Positions 16,484-26,098 of a DNA stretch of 40,075 nt are shown here, one piece after another. How positions within the stretch are numbered: position 1 is the first letter of the stretch; every line of letters starts with the position of its first letter. The DNA is taken from the NCBI GenBank assembly GCA_018883635.1, contig JAHLFT010000043.1, positions 1 through 40,075 of the forward strand, given 5' to 3'. The stretch is from Candidatus Lactobacillus pullistercoris. Its GTDB lineage: Bacteria > Bacillota > Bacilli > Lactobacillales > Lactobacillaceae. The position numbers were made by a program, and so were the translations under genes. A model generated the notes under the pieces. It worked only from the letters and a program-made list of their open reading frames with translations, had not been told where the DNA came from and ran no database searches.

Positions 16484-17869
16484 CTACTTTCCTAAACAGA
16501 ATTGACTAAAGAGGGCATTGATTAACTCATCTGGAGCACTGTCACCAGTAATTTCTCCTAATGTATCCCAAGCTCCATTAAAGTCAATTTGAGCAATATC
16601 AACCGGAACACCGTCTTCAACAGCTGAAATGACGTCCTCTAACTGTTTTTTAGCTTTTGCTAGTAAGCCTGATTGACGCTGATTTGTAACCAAAATTTGA
16701 TCATTAGAATTTGTAATTCCTGAGAAGAAGAGTTTCTTAATTAGATTTTCTAATTCATCTAAATTGACTTGTTTCAAAATAGAAGTAGAGATAACTTCAC
16801 TATTAGTTAATTTCTTCATTTCTTGAACATTGAGCTTTTGTCCAATATCCATCTTATTTAAAATAATTATTCTCTTTTTATTTTTTGTTTCTTCTATTAA
16901 AGCCTTATCTTCATCTGCTAAATTTTTGCTGCCGTCTAGCAAAAGCAAAACTAAATCAGCTTGCTGCAAAGCTTTTTGGGACCGCTCAACACCAATTTTT
17001 TCAACCTTATCTTCTGTATGGTGAATGCCGGCTGTATCAATTAATTTTAGCGGTACACCTTTAACTGAAACATATTCTTCCAAAGTATCTCGCGTGGTTC
17101 CAGCAACATCAGTGACGATAGCTTTATCACTTTTAGTTAAGTAATTTAATAGGGAAGACTTGCCAACATTAGGCTGACCGACAATAGCAGTAGCCAAGCC
17201 ATTACGTAAAATTGTACCTTCTTGAGCAGTATTGAGTAGTTTATCAATTTCTGCAATAACATCTTTAGAAGTTTTTGCCATTTGATCAGCAGTAATTTGA
17301 TCAGCATCATATTCGGGATAATCAATATTAACTTCAACGTTAGCCAAGGTATCGAGAATCTCTTTTCTCATTGCTCGGATTTTTTCTAAAAGTCCTCCGG
17401 CTAACTGTCCGACAGCTACTTGACGTGCCTTATCAGTTTTTGCACGGACAATATCCATCACACTTTCAGCTTGTGTTAAGTCAATTCTTCCATTAACAAA
17501 TGCTCGTTTGGTAAACTCGCCAGGATCAGCCATACGCGCACCATTAGCCAATAAAAGCTGCAAAATATGATTAGTTACAACAATTCCGCCGTGACAATTA
17601 ACTTCAACAATATCTTCGCGCGTAAAAGTCTTAGGTGCTCGAAGCACTGTCACCATAGCTTCATCTATTACTTTCTTACTTTCTGGATCTACAATATGAC
17701 CGTAATGAATAGTGTGAGTAGAAACCTCAGTCAAATTAGCGCCTTTAAATACTTTATTAGCGATTTTGACTGCATCCTCACCAGACATACGTACTATTGA
17801 AATCCCACCTTCACCAATGGGCGTGGAAATTGCTGCAATTGTATCGAATTCGGTTAAAGTTTGAGCCAT
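16484..17869 (-). CDS. mnmE: tRNA modification GTPase MnmE (TrmE)
   Basis: This protein of about 461 residues is the GTPase partner of MnmG. It has an N-terminal tetrahydrofolate-binding domain, a helical domain and an inserted G domain with GQPNVGKSS (G1), DTAGI (G3) and NKMD (G4). It ends in FCLGK, the conserved C-terminal CxGK with the Cys needed for activity. The family normally starts at a short Met before a [10 protein letters not shown]-like segment, so the ATG at 17869 is taken as start. A GTG three codons earlier (17878) is closer to the AAGGAA site (4 bases versus 13), so the true start is not settled. Confidence 0.95.
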   Translation of the reverse strand: MAQTLTEFDTIAAISTPIGEGGISIVRMSGEDAVKIANKVFKGANLTEVSTHTIHYGHIVDPESKKVIDEAMVTVLRAPKTFTREDIVEVNCHGGIVVTNHILQLLLANGARMADPGEFTKRAFVNGRIDLTQAESVMDIVRAKTDKARQVAVGQLAGGLLEKIRAMRKEILDTLANVEVNIDYPEYDADQITADQMAKTSKDVIAEIDKLLNTAQEGTILRNGLATAIVGQPNVGKSSLLNYLTKSDKAIVTDVAGTTRDTLEEYVSVKGVPLKLIDTAGIHHTEDKVEKIGVERSQKALQQADLVLLLLDGSKNLADEDKALIEETKNKKRIIILNKMDIGQKLNVQEMKKLTNSEVISTSILKQVNLDELENLIKKLFFSGITNSNDQILVTNQRQSGLLAKAKKQLEDVISAVEDGVPVDIAQIDFNGAWDTLGEITGDSAPDELINALFSQFCLGK

Positions 17870-17901
17870 AATAATCACTTTTCCTTATTTATTTAATAAA
17901 A

Positions 17902-17952
17902 AAAGTGCATTATACCACCATGAAACAATGATCATGATGGATAAAGCACTTT
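17902..17952 (-). terminator. Terminator of the rpmH-rnpA-yidC unit
   Basis: A long imperfect hairpin has its outer arms 17902-17908 and 17946-17952, with inner complementary arms around 17915-17923 and 17932-17940. On the minus strand it is followed by seven Ts. It lies 37 bases after the yidC stop codon. Confidence 0.8.
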
Positions 17953-17988
17953 GACTACTTTATCTAAAAATGAATTAGATTAAATATT

Positions 17989-18858
17989 CTATTTTTTGCG
18001 TCCTAAACGCTTATAAGCTTTTCTAATGCGATGCTTGCGCTCACGTTCTGCTTTAGCTTTTGCTTCTTGTTCCCGTTTGTACTTAATCGGATTTTGTAAG
18101 ACAAAAGTTTGAACTGCCTGGAACATATTAGAAATAACCCAGTAAAGCGTAATCGCTGATTGGAGCTTAATTGCCATGATCCCAACCAGGATTGACATAC
18201 CGTATGTCATTACCTTTGTCATCCCATTTTGAGCTGATTTAGGAGTAGACATTTGACTAATATAAGTTGATATAAAGGTGAAGACCATTGCCAAAATAGG
18301 CATGATATAGAAGGGATCAGCTTTACCTAAATCCATCCATAAAAAATGTCCATTTTGTAATTGTGGTGTTCGCCAAATTGCCATGTACAAAGCATACATA
18401 ACTGGCAACTGAATTAATAAAGGCAAACATCCAGTATACGGATTTACTCCAGCTTCCTTATAAAGCTTATTAGTTTCTTGCGATAATAATTGTCTTGATT
18501 CTGCATCGCGTCCTGGATACTTCTTACGCAATTCATTAATTTGTGGCTGAATCTTTTGCATCTTGGTAGTACTTCTGATTGACAAAGCATTCAAAGGTAA
18601 CAAGATGATTCTAATAAGAATAGTAAAGACAACAATTGTCCAACCATAATTATTTCCTAAAAGTTTAGCAAGCCACAATAAGAATTCGGAAACGTAATAA
18701 ACGATCCAACGATCCCACCAATTTCCATTCGTATGAGAAATCGGTGCTTGATGTCCAGCATCAGCAGGAGTACATCCCGCTAACACCACGGCAATTGTAA
18801 TTACCGCTAGGACGGCGAGCAGTCGTTTGACATTTCTTTTAGTCAGAATGTCTTTCAC
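17989..18858 (-). CDS. yidC: Membrane protein insertase YidC/Oxa1, lipoprotein form
   Basis: YidC inserts and folds membrane proteins, alone or with SecYEG. The product (289 residues from GTG 18858) has a basic N-terminus, a lipoprotein signal with the lipobox LAGC, and five membrane segments. The 60KD_IMP core includes the arginine-bearing first segment ([21 protein letters not shown]), [19 protein letters not shown] and a basic C-terminal tail, as in SpoIIIJ/YidC1. The GTG at 18858 has GAGG 9 bases upstream, while the in-frame ATG at 18879 has no such site; the GTG is preferred. Either way it overlaps the end of rnpA, so the two are coupled. Confidence 0.93.
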   Translation of the reverse strand: MKDILTKRNVKRLLAVLAVITIAVVLAGCTPADAGHQAPISHTNGNWWDRWIVYYVSEFLLWLAKLLGNNYGWTIVVFTILIRIILLPLNALSIRSTTKMQKIQPQINELRKKYPGRDAESRQLLSQETNKLYKEAGVNPYTGCLPLLIQLPVMYALYMAIWRTPQLQNGHFLWMDLGKADPFYIMPILAMVFTFISTYISQMSTPKSAQNGMTKVMTYGMSILVGIMAIKLQSAITLYWVISNMFQAVQTFVLQNPIKYKREQEAKAKAERERKHRIRKAYKRLGRKK

Positions 18859-19228
18859 TCTTATTTTCCTCAATTCCATCTGGCAACTCTGTGATGACGT
18901 GAGCCAAGGTTAATGCATGGATTAAATTCTTGCGCACCTCAGTCATGTCAAAATTGCGAGCGTAGGGTCTGGTAATTACTAAAAAATCAATATGCGGATC
19001 TATTTGCAATTTTTCTTCAGTAATTACAGCCCGAATATAACGTTTGAGCCGGTTCCTAATAACCGCAGTATGTCCGACCTTTTTTCCGACCGAAATACCT
19101 ACACGAAAATGTTTATTTTCTTTCTTTTCTAACTTATAGATTACAAATGCACGATTAGCAACTGAGTCACCATTTTCAAATGCATTTTGAAAATCCTTTT
19201 CAGTTTTTACACGATAAGACTTTCTCAA
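18839..19228 (-). CDS. rnpA: Ribonuclease P protein component
   Basis: The 129-residue basic protein assists RNase P RNA in removing 5' leaders from pre-tRNAs. It begins [13 protein letters not shown] and has the family's RNR signature in [14 protein letters not shown] (about 61-74), a basic helix that contacts the RNA. The length is slightly above the usual 110-120 because of a charged C-terminal tail that overlaps the start of yidC. It lies in the order rpmH-rnpA-yidC that is typical near bacterial origins. A hairpin between rpmH and rnpA may lower its expression relative to rpmH. No strong ribosome binding site is seen before the ATG. Confidence 0.95.
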   Translation of the reverse strand: MRKSYRVKTEKDFQNAFENGDSVANRAFVIYKLEKKENKHFRVGISVGKKVGHTAVIRNRLKRYIRAVITEEKLQIDPHIDFLVITRPYARNFDMTEVRKNLIHALTLAHVITELPDGIEENKSERHSD

Positions 19229-19250
19229 AGCGTTTCATTCCACTCTACAA

Positions 19251-19283
19251 AACTAAAAAAACCACTGGGATTTCAGTGGTTTT
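19251..19283 (-). terminator. Hairpin terminator between rpmH and rnpA
   Basis: A 10-bp stem (19258-19267 with 19274-19283, six-base loop) overlaps the rpmH stop codon and is followed on the minus strand by Ts. It is probably a partial terminator that lets fewer transcripts reach rnpA and yidC. Confidence 0.75.
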
Positions 19284-19422
19284 AAGCAGATAAGACTTTT
19301 CTACCCTTGGCACGGCGTCTTGCTAAAACCTTACGGCCATTAGATGTGCTCATACGCTTCATAAAACCGTGAACACGTGAACGGTGACGCTTCTTAGGTT
19401 GGTAAGTTCTCTTAGTTGACAT
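19282..19422 (-). CDS. rpmH: 50S ribosomal protein L34
   Basis: The 46-residue, very basic protein begins [20 protein letters not shown] and contains the L34 signature region ending in [18 protein letters not shown]. It is a complete, normal-length L34 of the large subunit. GGAGGTG lies 8 bases before the ATG. It is the first gene of the leftward unit from oriC, with its own promoter at 19498-19470. Confidence 0.97.
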   Translation of the reverse strand: MSTKRTYQPKKRHRSRVHGFMKRMSTSNGRKVLARRRAKGRKVLSA

Positions 19423-19469
19423 AAAATGCACCTCCAATTTTTCTGTGCTAACTGCACAATTTCTTATCT

Positions 19470-19498
19470 AGAATAGCATGATTAGCCAAAAAAACCAA
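19470..19498 (-). promoter_or_regulatory. Promoter of rpmH
   Basis: On the minus strand, TTGGTT (19498-19493) and TATTCT (19475-19470) are separated by 17 bases. The leader contains a small hairpin (GTGC-AGTTA-GCAC, 19444-19456) before the ribosome binding site. Confidence 0.65.
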
Positions 19499-19548
19499 GT
19501 AAAATCTGAAAAAGCTTACCATTGATAAAAAATTTTTTATTCATTTTT

Positions 19549-19827
19549 TGTGGATATTTTTCAAAATAAATTATCCACAGATTAGCAATTCACAAAATAA
19601 TTCGCAACATTATCCACAAGACACAGCGTGTTCAAAAAATAATCCACAGCCTGTGGATAGTGCTGCTAAAAGTTCACTTAAATTATTGCTATTATGCAAA
19701 AAGTTATGCACAGTTTACTTGTATAAAACATAAACTATTTAAATATTCGCACAGACTATTAAAGAATTATTAGAATAGTAATCCACAGCCTGTAGATTCT
19801 GAATTACTTTTTTTCACTTGTGGAAAA
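19549..19827. other. oriC: oriC part 1: DnaA-box cluster upstream of dnaA
   Basis: The gap between rpmH and dnaA (19423-19880) holds a cluster of DnaA boxes close to TTATCCACA. Perfect copies are at 19571-19579 and 19610-19618. Near matches are TGTGGATAT (19549-19557), TAATCCACA (19640-19648), TGTGGATAG (19652-19660), TTATGCACA (19704-19712), TAATCCACA (19779-19787) and TGTGGAAAA (19819-19827). The pair at 19640 and 19652 faces each other around GCC. Genes diverge from this spot, and dnaA follows. The last boxes overlap the dnaA promoter, so DnaA probably also represses its own gene. Confidence 0.92.
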
Positions 19828-19840
19828 CTTTTAATTAAAA

Positions 19841-19849
19841 TGATAAAAT
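19841..19849 (+). promoter_or_regulatory. Extended -10 of the dnaA promoter
   Basis: TGATAAAAT is an extended -10 (TG, one base, TAAAAT) 32 bases before the dnaA start. A DnaA box at 19819-19827 occupies the -35 region. Confidence 0.55.
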
Positions 19850-19880
19850 AAATTTGCTTTTATTAATGGAGGAATCTATT

Positions 19881-21245
19881 TTGTTCGATATCGATAAATT
19901 TTGGCAACATTTTAATAATGAAATGCGAGAACAATTTAATGAAGTTGCCTATAATGCATGGTTCAAAAATACTAAACCTCTTTCTTTTAATAAGAACTCT
20001 CACGAATTAAAAATTGCTGTTCAAAATCCGGTAGCTAAAGGATACTGGGAAAAGAATTTATCTTCTCAACTAATCCAATCAGCTTATGGTTATGCAGGAA
20101 TTGAAGTATTACCTACCTTTCAAATTGAAGGTGAGACCGGTCCTGAAAGAATTGTCACACCAGAGCCTCGCCATGAGATACAAAAAGCTCCAGTTCAGTA
20201 TACTCAAGATGAATTTGCGCAGGATTTGAAATTAAATGATAAATACACCTTTGATAATTTTGTTCAAGGTGAGGGTAACAAACTAGCAGCAGGTGCCGCT
20301 TTAGCTGTCGCCGATAGTCCTGGTAGTTTTTATAATCCTTTATTTATTTTTGGTGGAGTTGGTTTAGGTAAAACTCACTTAATGCAGGCAATTGGTCACC
20401 AAATGTTGGCTGAGCGTCCTAACGCTAAGGTTGTTTACATTCAAAGTGAAACTTTTGTTAATGATTTTATTAATTCCATAAAAAACAAAACGCAAGATCA
20501 GTTTAGAGAAAAATACAGAACTTGCGATTTATTATTAGTAGATGATATTCAATTCTTTGCCAAAAAAGAAGGTATTCAGGAAGAGTTTTTCCATACTTTT
20601 GAAACACTCTACAACGATCAAAAGCAAATAGTTATGACTAGCGATCGTTTGCCAACAGAAATTCCTGATCTTTCTGAACGGCTTGTTTCTAGATTTACAT
20701 GGGGACTTCAAGTTGAAATCACACCACCAGATCTTGAAACTAGAATTGCAATTTTACGTAAAAAATCTGAAGCTGAAGGTTTAACAATTGATGACAATAC
20801 GTTAGATTATGTCGCTTCTCAAGTTGATACCAATATTCGTGAACTTGAGGGAGCTTTAGTAAAAGTGCAAGCTCATGCAACGATTGAAAAAGAAGATATC
20901 AATGTTAATTTAGCTCGCGACGCTTTAGCAGACTTAAAACTAGTTCAAAAGAATCGCGGATTACAAATATCTAAAATTCAAGAAGTGGTCGCCAACTATT
21001 TCCAAACTTCAACCGCTGAATTAAAGGGCAAAAAGAGAGTTCGACAAATCGTTGTTCCCCGCCAGATAGCTATGTATCTTTCACGAGAATTGACTGATTC
21101 TAGTTTGCCGAAAATCGGTCAAGAATTTGGTGGTAAGGATCATACAACAGTTATGCATGCGTATGAAAAAATTGAGCAACAGATAAAAACAGACTCAGAT
21201 ATCAAATCTGCCGTTTTTGATTTACGCCAAATGCTCGAACACTAA
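19881..21245 (+). CDS. dnaA: Chromosomal replication initiator DnaA
   Basis: The 454-residue initiator binds DnaA boxes and opens oriC. Domain I is at the N-terminus, a variable linker follows, and the AAA+ domain has Walker A GGVGLGKT (158-165) and Walker B LLLVDD (to Asp222). Domain IV ends with the DNA-binding signature KDHTTVMHAYEKI (His421 onward). The start is the TTG at 19881: GGAGG lies 8 bases upstream and the protein then begins with FDIDKFWQHF, as is usual for lactobacilli. In-frame codons further upstream lie ahead of or within this ribosome binding site. It is the first gene of the rightward arm, followed by dnaN after the second half of oriC. Confidence 0.97.
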   Translation: MFDIDKFWQHFNNEMREQFNEVAYNAWFKNTKPLSFNKNSHELKIAVQNPVAKGYWEKNLSSQLIQSAYGYAGIEVLPTFQIEGETGPERIVTPEPRHEIQKAPVQYTQDEFAQDLKLNDKYTFDNFVQGEGNKLAAGAALAVADSPGSFYNPLFIFGGVGLGKTHLMQAIGHQMLAERPNAKVVYIQSETFVNDFINSIKNKTQDQFREKYRTCDLLLVDDIQFFAKKEGIQEEFFHTFETLYNDQKQIVMTSDRLPTEIPDLSERLVSRFTWGLQVEITPPDLETRIAILRKKSEAEGLTIDDNTLDYVASQVDTNIRELEGALVKVQAHATIEKEDINVNLARDALADLKLVQKNRGLQISKIQEVVANYFQTSTAELKGKKRVRQIVVPRQIAMYLSRELTDSSLPKIGQEFGGKDHTTVMHAYEKIEQQIKTDSDIKSAVFDLRQMLEH

Positions 21246-21250
21246 AAAAG

Positions 21251-21392
21251 TTATCCACTGTGGAAAACTTTGGACTTTTTACACAAGTTGTTAACCAGCA
21301 CAATTCCGTTATCTTAAGGTTTAGCTGACTTTTCAACATAAAACACAGGCCCTACTACTACTATTTATATAAATATATAATTAATAAAAAGT
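21251..21392. other. oriC: oriC part 2: DnaA boxes, DnaA-trios and AT-rich unwinding region
   Basis: The dnaA-dnaN gap starts with facing boxes TTATCCACT (21251-21259) and TGTGGAAAA (21259-21267), and has weaker matches such as TTTTCAACA (21330-21338). Four CTA triplets follow at 21352-21363, which on the lower strand read 3'-GAT-5' four times, the DnaA-trio form and polarity described for B. subtilis. Directly after is an AT-only tract (21364-21390), the likely unwinding element. With the upstream cluster this gives a bipartite origin. Confidence 0.8.
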
Positions 21393-21418
21393 ACCTGACA
21401 TAAAAACAGGAGGAAATA

Positions 21419-22549
21419 ATGAAATTTACTATTAATCGAAATCTGTTTATAGAGAACTTGAACAACGTTATGCGTGCAATTTCTTCAAGAGCAACTATTC
21501 CTATTTTGAGTGGCATAAAATTAGACTTATCAGAAGATCAATTAGTTTTAACTGGTAGTGACACTGATATTTCTATTGAAATCAAAATTCCTGTAAGCGA
21601 AGATTTACAAGTAGAATCAACTGGATCAATTGTTTTACCAGCTCGTTTCTTCAGCGAAATTGTTAAACGTCTTCCAGGAAAAGATTTTTCATTTGAGGTA
21701 AAGGAAAGTTTCCAAACAAAAATTACATCTGAAAATAGTGAATTTACTATCAACGGTTTGGATTCAAATAATTATCCGCGTTTACCAGAAATTTCGGATG
21801 AAACTTCATTTACAATTGCTGGTAAAATTTTACGTGAGATTATTAACGAAACTCAATTCGCTGTTGCTACTCAAGAAAGCAGATTAGTTTTGAGCGGTGT
21901 TCACTTTACTTTTAGTCCAGACGAAATAAAAGCAGTTGCGACAGATTCACACCGTTTATCTGAAAGAAAGATATCTTTAGAAAAAGGACCGCAAGCAAAG
22001 ACCGATTTAATTATTCCTGGTAAGAGTTTACAAGAACTATCTAGAATAATTGGTGAAACAGATCCTGAAATTACAGTTTGCCCAGGTGACAATCAAGTTC
22101 TCTTTAGAATTGGTAACATTGCTTTTTATTCACGTCTTCTTGATGGAAATTATCCAGATACTGATCGCTTATTGCCAACTGAAAGTACAACTAGTGTAGA
22201 ATTCGATTTATCAGAACTTTCGAGTGCTCTTGATCGTGCTAGTTTGCTTACACACGCGGGTCGGAATAATGTTGTTAACTTAACTTTAGATACAGAAAAT
22301 GGGCAAGTGAAGTTAACCGGTACTTCTGCAGAAATTGGTAACGTTGAAGAAGAAGTAAGTTTTAAAAATCTTGATGGAGCAGATTTAACTATTTCCTTTA
22401 ACCCAGATTATTTAAGAGATGCATTACGTGCTTCCGTCACAGATGCAATAATTATGAAATTTACGCAACCACTTCGTCCATTCACTGTTACTCCAAATAA
22501 GGATGAAGTGCAGTTTATTCAGTTAATTACACCAGTGAGAACATTCTAA
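21419..22549 (+). CDS. dnaN: DNA polymerase III beta subunit (sliding clamp)
   Basis: The 376-residue protein forms the ring-shaped dimer that holds DNA polymerase III on DNA. All three clamp domains are present: an N-terminal domain beginning MKFTINRNLF with SSRATIPILSGI (about 21-32), a middle domain with AVATDSHRLS, and a C-terminal domain. The end reads FIQLITPVRTF, matching the family's conserved C-terminal peptide (QLxxPxR). The length is normal. AGGAGG precedes the ATG. It lies directly right of the oriC unwinding region and is followed by a terminator, so it is probably transcribed separately from yaaA-recF. Confidence 0.97.
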   Translation: MKFTINRNLFIENLNNVMRAISSRATIPILSGIKLDLSEDQLVLTGSDTDISIEIKIPVSEDLQVESTGSIVLPARFFSEIVKRLPGKDFSFEVKESFQTKITSENSEFTINGLDSNNYPRLPEISDETSFTIAGKILREIINETQFAVATQESRLVLSGVHFTFSPDEIKAVATDSHRLSERKISLEKGPQAKTDLIIPGKSLQELSRIIGETDPEITVCPGDNQVLFRIGNIAFYSRLLDGNYPDTDRLLPTESTTSVEFDLSELSSALDRASLLTHAGRNNVVNLTLDTENGQVKLTGTSAEIGNVEEEVSFKNLDGADLTISFNPDYLRDALRASVTDAIIMKFTQPLRPFTVTPNKDEVQFIQLITPVRTF

Positions 22550-22575
22550 ATTTGGAATACCTAATCTTAACTAAT

Positions 22576-22605
22576 AAAAAAGTCATCATTTGATGGCTTT
22601 TTTAG
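22576..22605 (+). terminator. Terminator after dnaN
   Basis: A 13-bp stem with one wobble pair (22576-22588 with 22591-22603) ends in six Ts, 27 bases after the dnaN stop codon. Confidence 0.85.
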
Positions 22606-22687
22606 TTTGCGTTTTTTATATAATCGCTTAAATATACTCCATATTTATTTTTAGTCTAAGAGACTATGATTAGATTACTTTTATAAA

Positions 22688-22730
22688 AAAACGCTCATAT
22701 CGCCTAAAAAGGGCGTTTTAGTTTGTTTTT
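22688..22730 (+). terminator. Second hairpin with T-runs before yaaA
   Basis: The arms AAAACGC (22688-22694) and GCGTTTT (22713-22719) can pair, with an alternative CGCC/GGCG stem inside (22701-22704 with 22712-22715), followed by T-rich sequence. It lies upstream of the yaaA promoter, so it is a second stop for dnaN transcripts or a leftover. Confidence 0.45.
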
Positions 22731-22751
22731 TGGCTGGTAAACGAATATAAT
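22723..22751 (+). promoter_or_regulatory. Promoter of the yaaA-recF-gyrB-gyrA unit
   Basis: TTGTTT (22723-22728) and TATAAT (22746-22751) are spaced by 17 bases. The predicted start near 22758 leaves a leader of only about 14 bases before the yaaA ATG. Confidence 0.65.
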
Positions 22752-22771
22752 TATTAAGGTAATAAAAAGTA

Positions 22772-22993
22772 ATGAAGGTGAGTACTATCAAGGATTTTTC
22801 AATTAAGGGTGACTATATTACCTTGAGTCAATTTCTCAAAGAAGAAAGTATTATTTCATCCGGGGGACAAGCTAAGTGGTATTTGAAAGAAAATCCTGTT
22901 CTTTTAAATGGACAAAGCGAAGATCGCCGCGGAAAAAAATTGCATGTCGGTGATGAATTAGTCGTTGACGATGTGCATTATAAATTTAAATAG
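22772..22993 (+). CDS. yaaA: Small S4-domain RNA-binding protein YaaA
   Basis: The 73-residue protein is an S4-like RNA-binding domain and nothing else: [23 protein letters not shown] forms the two helices, and [23 protein letters not shown] the beta turn typical of S4. It lies between dnaN and recF as in B. subtilis and most Firmicutes, where it has been linked to ribosome assembly. Its exact role is not settled. It begins a four-gene unit and ends 5 bases before recF. The ribosome binding site is weak (AAGG about 12 bases upstream), which together with the short leader may mean modest expression. Confidence 0.93.
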   Translation: MKVSTIKDFSIKGDYITLSQFLKEESIISSGGQAKWYLKENPVLLNGQSEDRRGKKLHVGDELVVDDVHYKFK

Positions 22994-22998
22994 GGATA

Positions 22999-24126
22999 AT
23001 GTATCTCGATCATTTTGTGGTTCAAAACTATCGCAACTTAGAGAAAATAGATACTAAATTTGATCCGAATGTAAATATTTTTATTGGCAAAAATGCGCAA
23101 GGAAAAACTAACTTACTGGAGGCAATTTATTTTCTGGCTCTCACAAGATCGCATCGAACGAATACGGATAAAGAATTAATTCATTTTGGTTCAGATTATG
23201 CAAATATAATGGGGAAAGTTTATAAAAGCCAAGTAAATGTGAACTTGCGTGTATTGATTACCAAAAAAGGTAAGAAAGTTTGGATAAATAGAATTGAGCA
23301 GCCGAAACTATCAAAGTATGTGGGGCAACTTAACGCAATTTTATTTTCACCAGAGGATTTAGAATTAATCAAAGGTGCACCAGCTTTAAGGCGAAAATTT
23401 ATGGATCAAGAATTTGGTCAAATAAATAGTGAATATTTATTTTTCGCAAGTAAGTATCGCCAAGTTCTTGCTCAAAAGAATAATTATTTAAAGAAGCTTG
23501 CAAAAGGACAAGCAAAAGATCAAATTTTCTTGGATGTATTATCGGATCAATTAGCAGGAATTGCGGCGGAGATTATTTCACGCCGTTTTAAATTTTTAGA
23601 GTATCTTAGCGATTTTGCTAGCGAGGCCTATGAGCACATTAGCTTAGCTAGTGAAAAATTAACGATTGCATATCGACCGTCAATTTCAGGGATTAAGAGT
23701 AGTGATAGTACTGAAGAAATTTATCATAAGGTACTTCACAATTTCCAAAAAACTAAAATTATGGAAATGAAAAAGGGGACTACTCTTTCTGGCCCGCATA
23801 GAGACGATATTGAATTTAAGTTGAATGATAGGAATGCACATTTGTATGCCTCACAAGGGCAACAGAGATCGATTGCTTTGAGTATTAAATTGGCAGAAAT
23901 TCAATTAGTATATCATCTTACGGATGAATATCCGTTACTTTTATTAGATGACGTTATGAGTGAGTTAGATCATGGGCGTCAAAGCGCGCTTTTAAATTAT
24001 ATTCATGGAAAAACGCAAACTTTTATTACAACAACAGATTTGAAAGGTATTTCCTGGGAAATAATTAAAAAGCCGAAGATATATCATATTCAATCCGGCA
24101 AGATTAGTTTGGAAAAGGAGAAGTAA
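22999..24126 (+). CDS. recF: DNA replication and repair protein RecF
   Basis: The 375-residue SMC-like ATPase helps load RecA at gaps through the RecFOR pathway. It has the N-terminal sequence [11 protein letters not shown], Walker [10 protein letters not shown] (30-38), the ABC signature segment TLSGPHRDD, the SQGQQRS motif and Walker [14 protein letters not shown]. The length is normal. It starts 5 bases after yaaA, with AGGGA near the ATG, and its TAA directly abuts the ATG of gyrB. The gyrB ribosome binding site therefore lies inside recF, and the genes are surely cotranscribed. Confidence 0.97.
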   Translation: MYLDHFVVQNYRNLEKIDTKFDPNVNIFIGKNAQGKTNLLEAIYFLALTRSHRTNTDKELIHFGSDYANIMGKVYKSQVNVNLRVLITKKGKKVWINRIEQPKLSKYVGQLNAILFSPEDLELIKGAPALRRKFMDQEFGQINSEYLFFASKYRQVLAQKNNYLKKLAKGQAKDQIFLDVLSDQLAGIAAEIISRRFKFLEYLSDFASEAYEHISLASEKLTIAYRPSISGIKSSDSTEEIYHKVLHNFQKTKIMEMKKGTTLSGPHRDDIEFKLNDRNAHLYASQGQQRSIALSIKLAEIQLVYHLTDEYPLLLLDDVMSELDHGRQSALLNYIHGKTQTFITTTDLKGISWEIIKKPKIYHIQSGKISLEKEK

Positions 24127-26088
24127 ATGGCTGATAACAATAAAAAGCTTGATCAGATTAAAAAATATGAAAAAGAAGCTGACAAGTATAATGCCAGTCA
24201 AATTCAAGTCTTAGGGGGACTTGAAGCTGTTCGTAAGCGTCCCGGTATGTATATTGGTTCAACCAGCTCCCAAGGTTTACACCATTTAGTATGGGAAGTT
24301 ATTGATAACAGTATTGATGAACGCTTGGCCGGTTTTGCTACTAAAATTGAAGTCACTGTTAATGAAGATAGCAGTGTTACTGTCCAAGATGACGGACGTG
24401 GTATCCCAGTAGATATCCAAGAAAAGACTGGCCGTCCAGCTCTAGAAACTGTCTTTACTGTACTTCACGCCGGAGGTAAATTTGGCGGTGGCGGATACAA
24501 AGTATCCGGTGGTTTGCACGGTGTAGGTGCTTCTGTAGTTAATGCTCTTTCTACTAAGTTAGACGTAACTGTTATGCGTGATGGCAAGAAGTACTTTATT
24601 GCGTTTGATCACGGCCGCGTAAAGGAAGAAATGAAGCAAATTGGAACAGTCCCACTAGATCAACATGGAACGATCGTTCATTTTTATCCAGATCCAGATA
24701 TTTTTACGGAAACTACTGTTTTTGATGATAAGATCTTAAAAAATAGAATTCGTGAACTTGCTTTCTTGAATAAGGGATTGAAATTAACCTTTACTGATAA
24801 GCGTAAAGATACAGCAGAAACTGATGTATATCACTTTGAAGGTGGAATCAAAGAGTACGTTTCCTTCTTAAACAAGGGTGACGAAGTTTTATTCGATGAT
24901 CCAATCTATGTTGAAGGTGATTATGAAGGCATCAATGTTGAAGTTGCTTTGCAATACACAAATGGCTATAAGACTACTTTGATGACCTTTGCTAATAATA
25001 TTCACACCTATGAAGGTGGGATGCATGAAGCCGGATTTAAGACTGCTTTGACTCGTGTCGTAAATGATTATGCTCACAAGGCTAAAATTTTAAAAGATAA
25101 GGACGATAATCTTTCCGGAGAAGATATTCGTGAAGGAATGACTGCAGTTGTTTCAGTTAAGCACCCAAATCCTCAATTTGAAGGGCAGACTAAGACTAAG
25201 TTAGGTAACTCAGATGCCAGAACTGCTGTTGATAGAGCCTTTTCTGAAACATTTAGTCGTTTTCTAATGGAAAACCCAAGTGTCGGTCGTAAGATCGTTG
25301 AAAAGGCACAACTTGCAGAACGTGCTAGAACCGCTGCTAAGCGTGCTCGTGAAGTAACGCGTAAGAAGTCAGGACTTGAAATCGCTAATTTACCTGGTAA
25401 GTTAGCTGATAATACAAGTAACGATCCAAGTATTTCCGAATTATTTATCGTCGAAGGTAACTCAGCCGGTGGATCAGCTAAGCAAGGTCGTTCTCGTTTG
25501 ACGCAAGCAATTTTGCCAATCCGTGGTAAGATTTTGAACGTTGAAAAAGCTTCAATGGACCGTATCTTGGCTAACCAAGAAATTCGTTCATTGTTCACAG
25601 CTTTAGGTACTGGCTTTGGTGCAGACTTTGACGTTTCTAAAGCTCGTTATCATAAATTAATTATTATGACAGATGCCGATGTCGATGGAGCACACATCAG
25701 AACTTTACTTTTGACACTATTCTACAATTACATGCGTCCAATGATCGAAAAAGGATACGTTTATATCGCTCGTCCACCTCTTTACCAAGTTCGTCAAGGT
25801 AAGGTTATTAAGTATCTTGATACTGACGAAGAATTACATGACTATCTTGGAAGCTTGCAACCAAGCCCTAAGCCAACAGTACAGCGTTACAAGGGACTGG
25901 GTGAAATGGATCCAGAACAATTATGGGAAACTACAATGAACCCAGAAAACCGTCGTCTTGATCGTGTAAGTCCAGAATATGCTAAAGATGCCGACGAAGT
26001 ATTTGAATTGTTGATGGGTAACGAAGTAGCTCCAAGACGTAATTTCATTGAAAAGAATGCTAAGTACGTTGAAAACTTGGATGCCTAG
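24127..26088 (+). CDS. gyrB: DNA gyrase subunit B
   Basis: The 653-residue ATPase subunit powers negative supercoiling by gyrase. The GHKL ATPase has EVIDNSIDE (57-65), DDGRGIP (88-94) and [15 protein letters not shown] (128-142). The Toprim domain has [15 protein letters not shown] (441-455) and DADVDGAHI, and the C-terminal QRYKGLGEM is present. Two residues differ from the usual quinolone-determining region: Asn445 stands where E. coli has Asp426, and Arg466 where E. coli has Lys447. It follows recF without a gap, with GGAG inside the recF end, and precedes gyrA by 10 bases. Confidence 0.98.
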   Translation: MADNNKKLDQIKKYEKEADKYNASQIQVLGGLEAVRKRPGMYIGSTSSQGLHHLVWEVIDNSIDERLAGFATKIEVTVNEDSSVTVQDDGRGIPVDIQEKTGRPALETVFTVLHAGGKFGGGGYKVSGGLHGVGASVVNALSTKLDVTVMRDGKKYFIAFDHGRVKEEMKQIGTVPLDQHGTIVHFYPDPDIFTETTVFDDKILKNRIRELAFLNKGLKLTFTDKRKDTAETDVYHFEGGIKEYVSFLNKGDEVLFDDPIYVEGDYEGINVEVALQYTNGYKTTLMTFANNIHTYEGGMHEAGFKTALTRVVNDYAHKAKILKDKDDNLSGEDIREGMTAVVSVKHPNPQFEGQTKTKLGNSDARTAVDRAFSETFSRFLMENPSVGRKIVEKAQLAERARTAAKRAREVTRKKSGLEIANLPGKLADNTSNDPSISELFIVEGNSAGGSAKQGRSRLTQAILPIRGKILNVEKASMDRILANQEIRSLFTALGTGFGADFDVSKARYHKLIIMTDADVDGAHIRTLLLTLFYNYMRPMIEKGYVYIARPPLYQVRQGKVIKYLDTDEELHDYLGSLQPSPKPTVQRYKGLGEMDPEQLWETTMNPENRRLDRVSPEYAKDADEVFELLMGNEVAPRRNFIEKNAKYVENLDA

Positions 26089-26098
26089 GAGGAGTTAA

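Noticed and set aside
17915-17931. CATGAAACA after yidC as another parS-like site
   Set aside because: Only the right half matches; the sequence is part of the yidC terminator hairpin.
25173-25598. 141-codon frame antisense to gyrB
   Set aside because: Explained by the codon use of gyrB on the other strand; no start signal.
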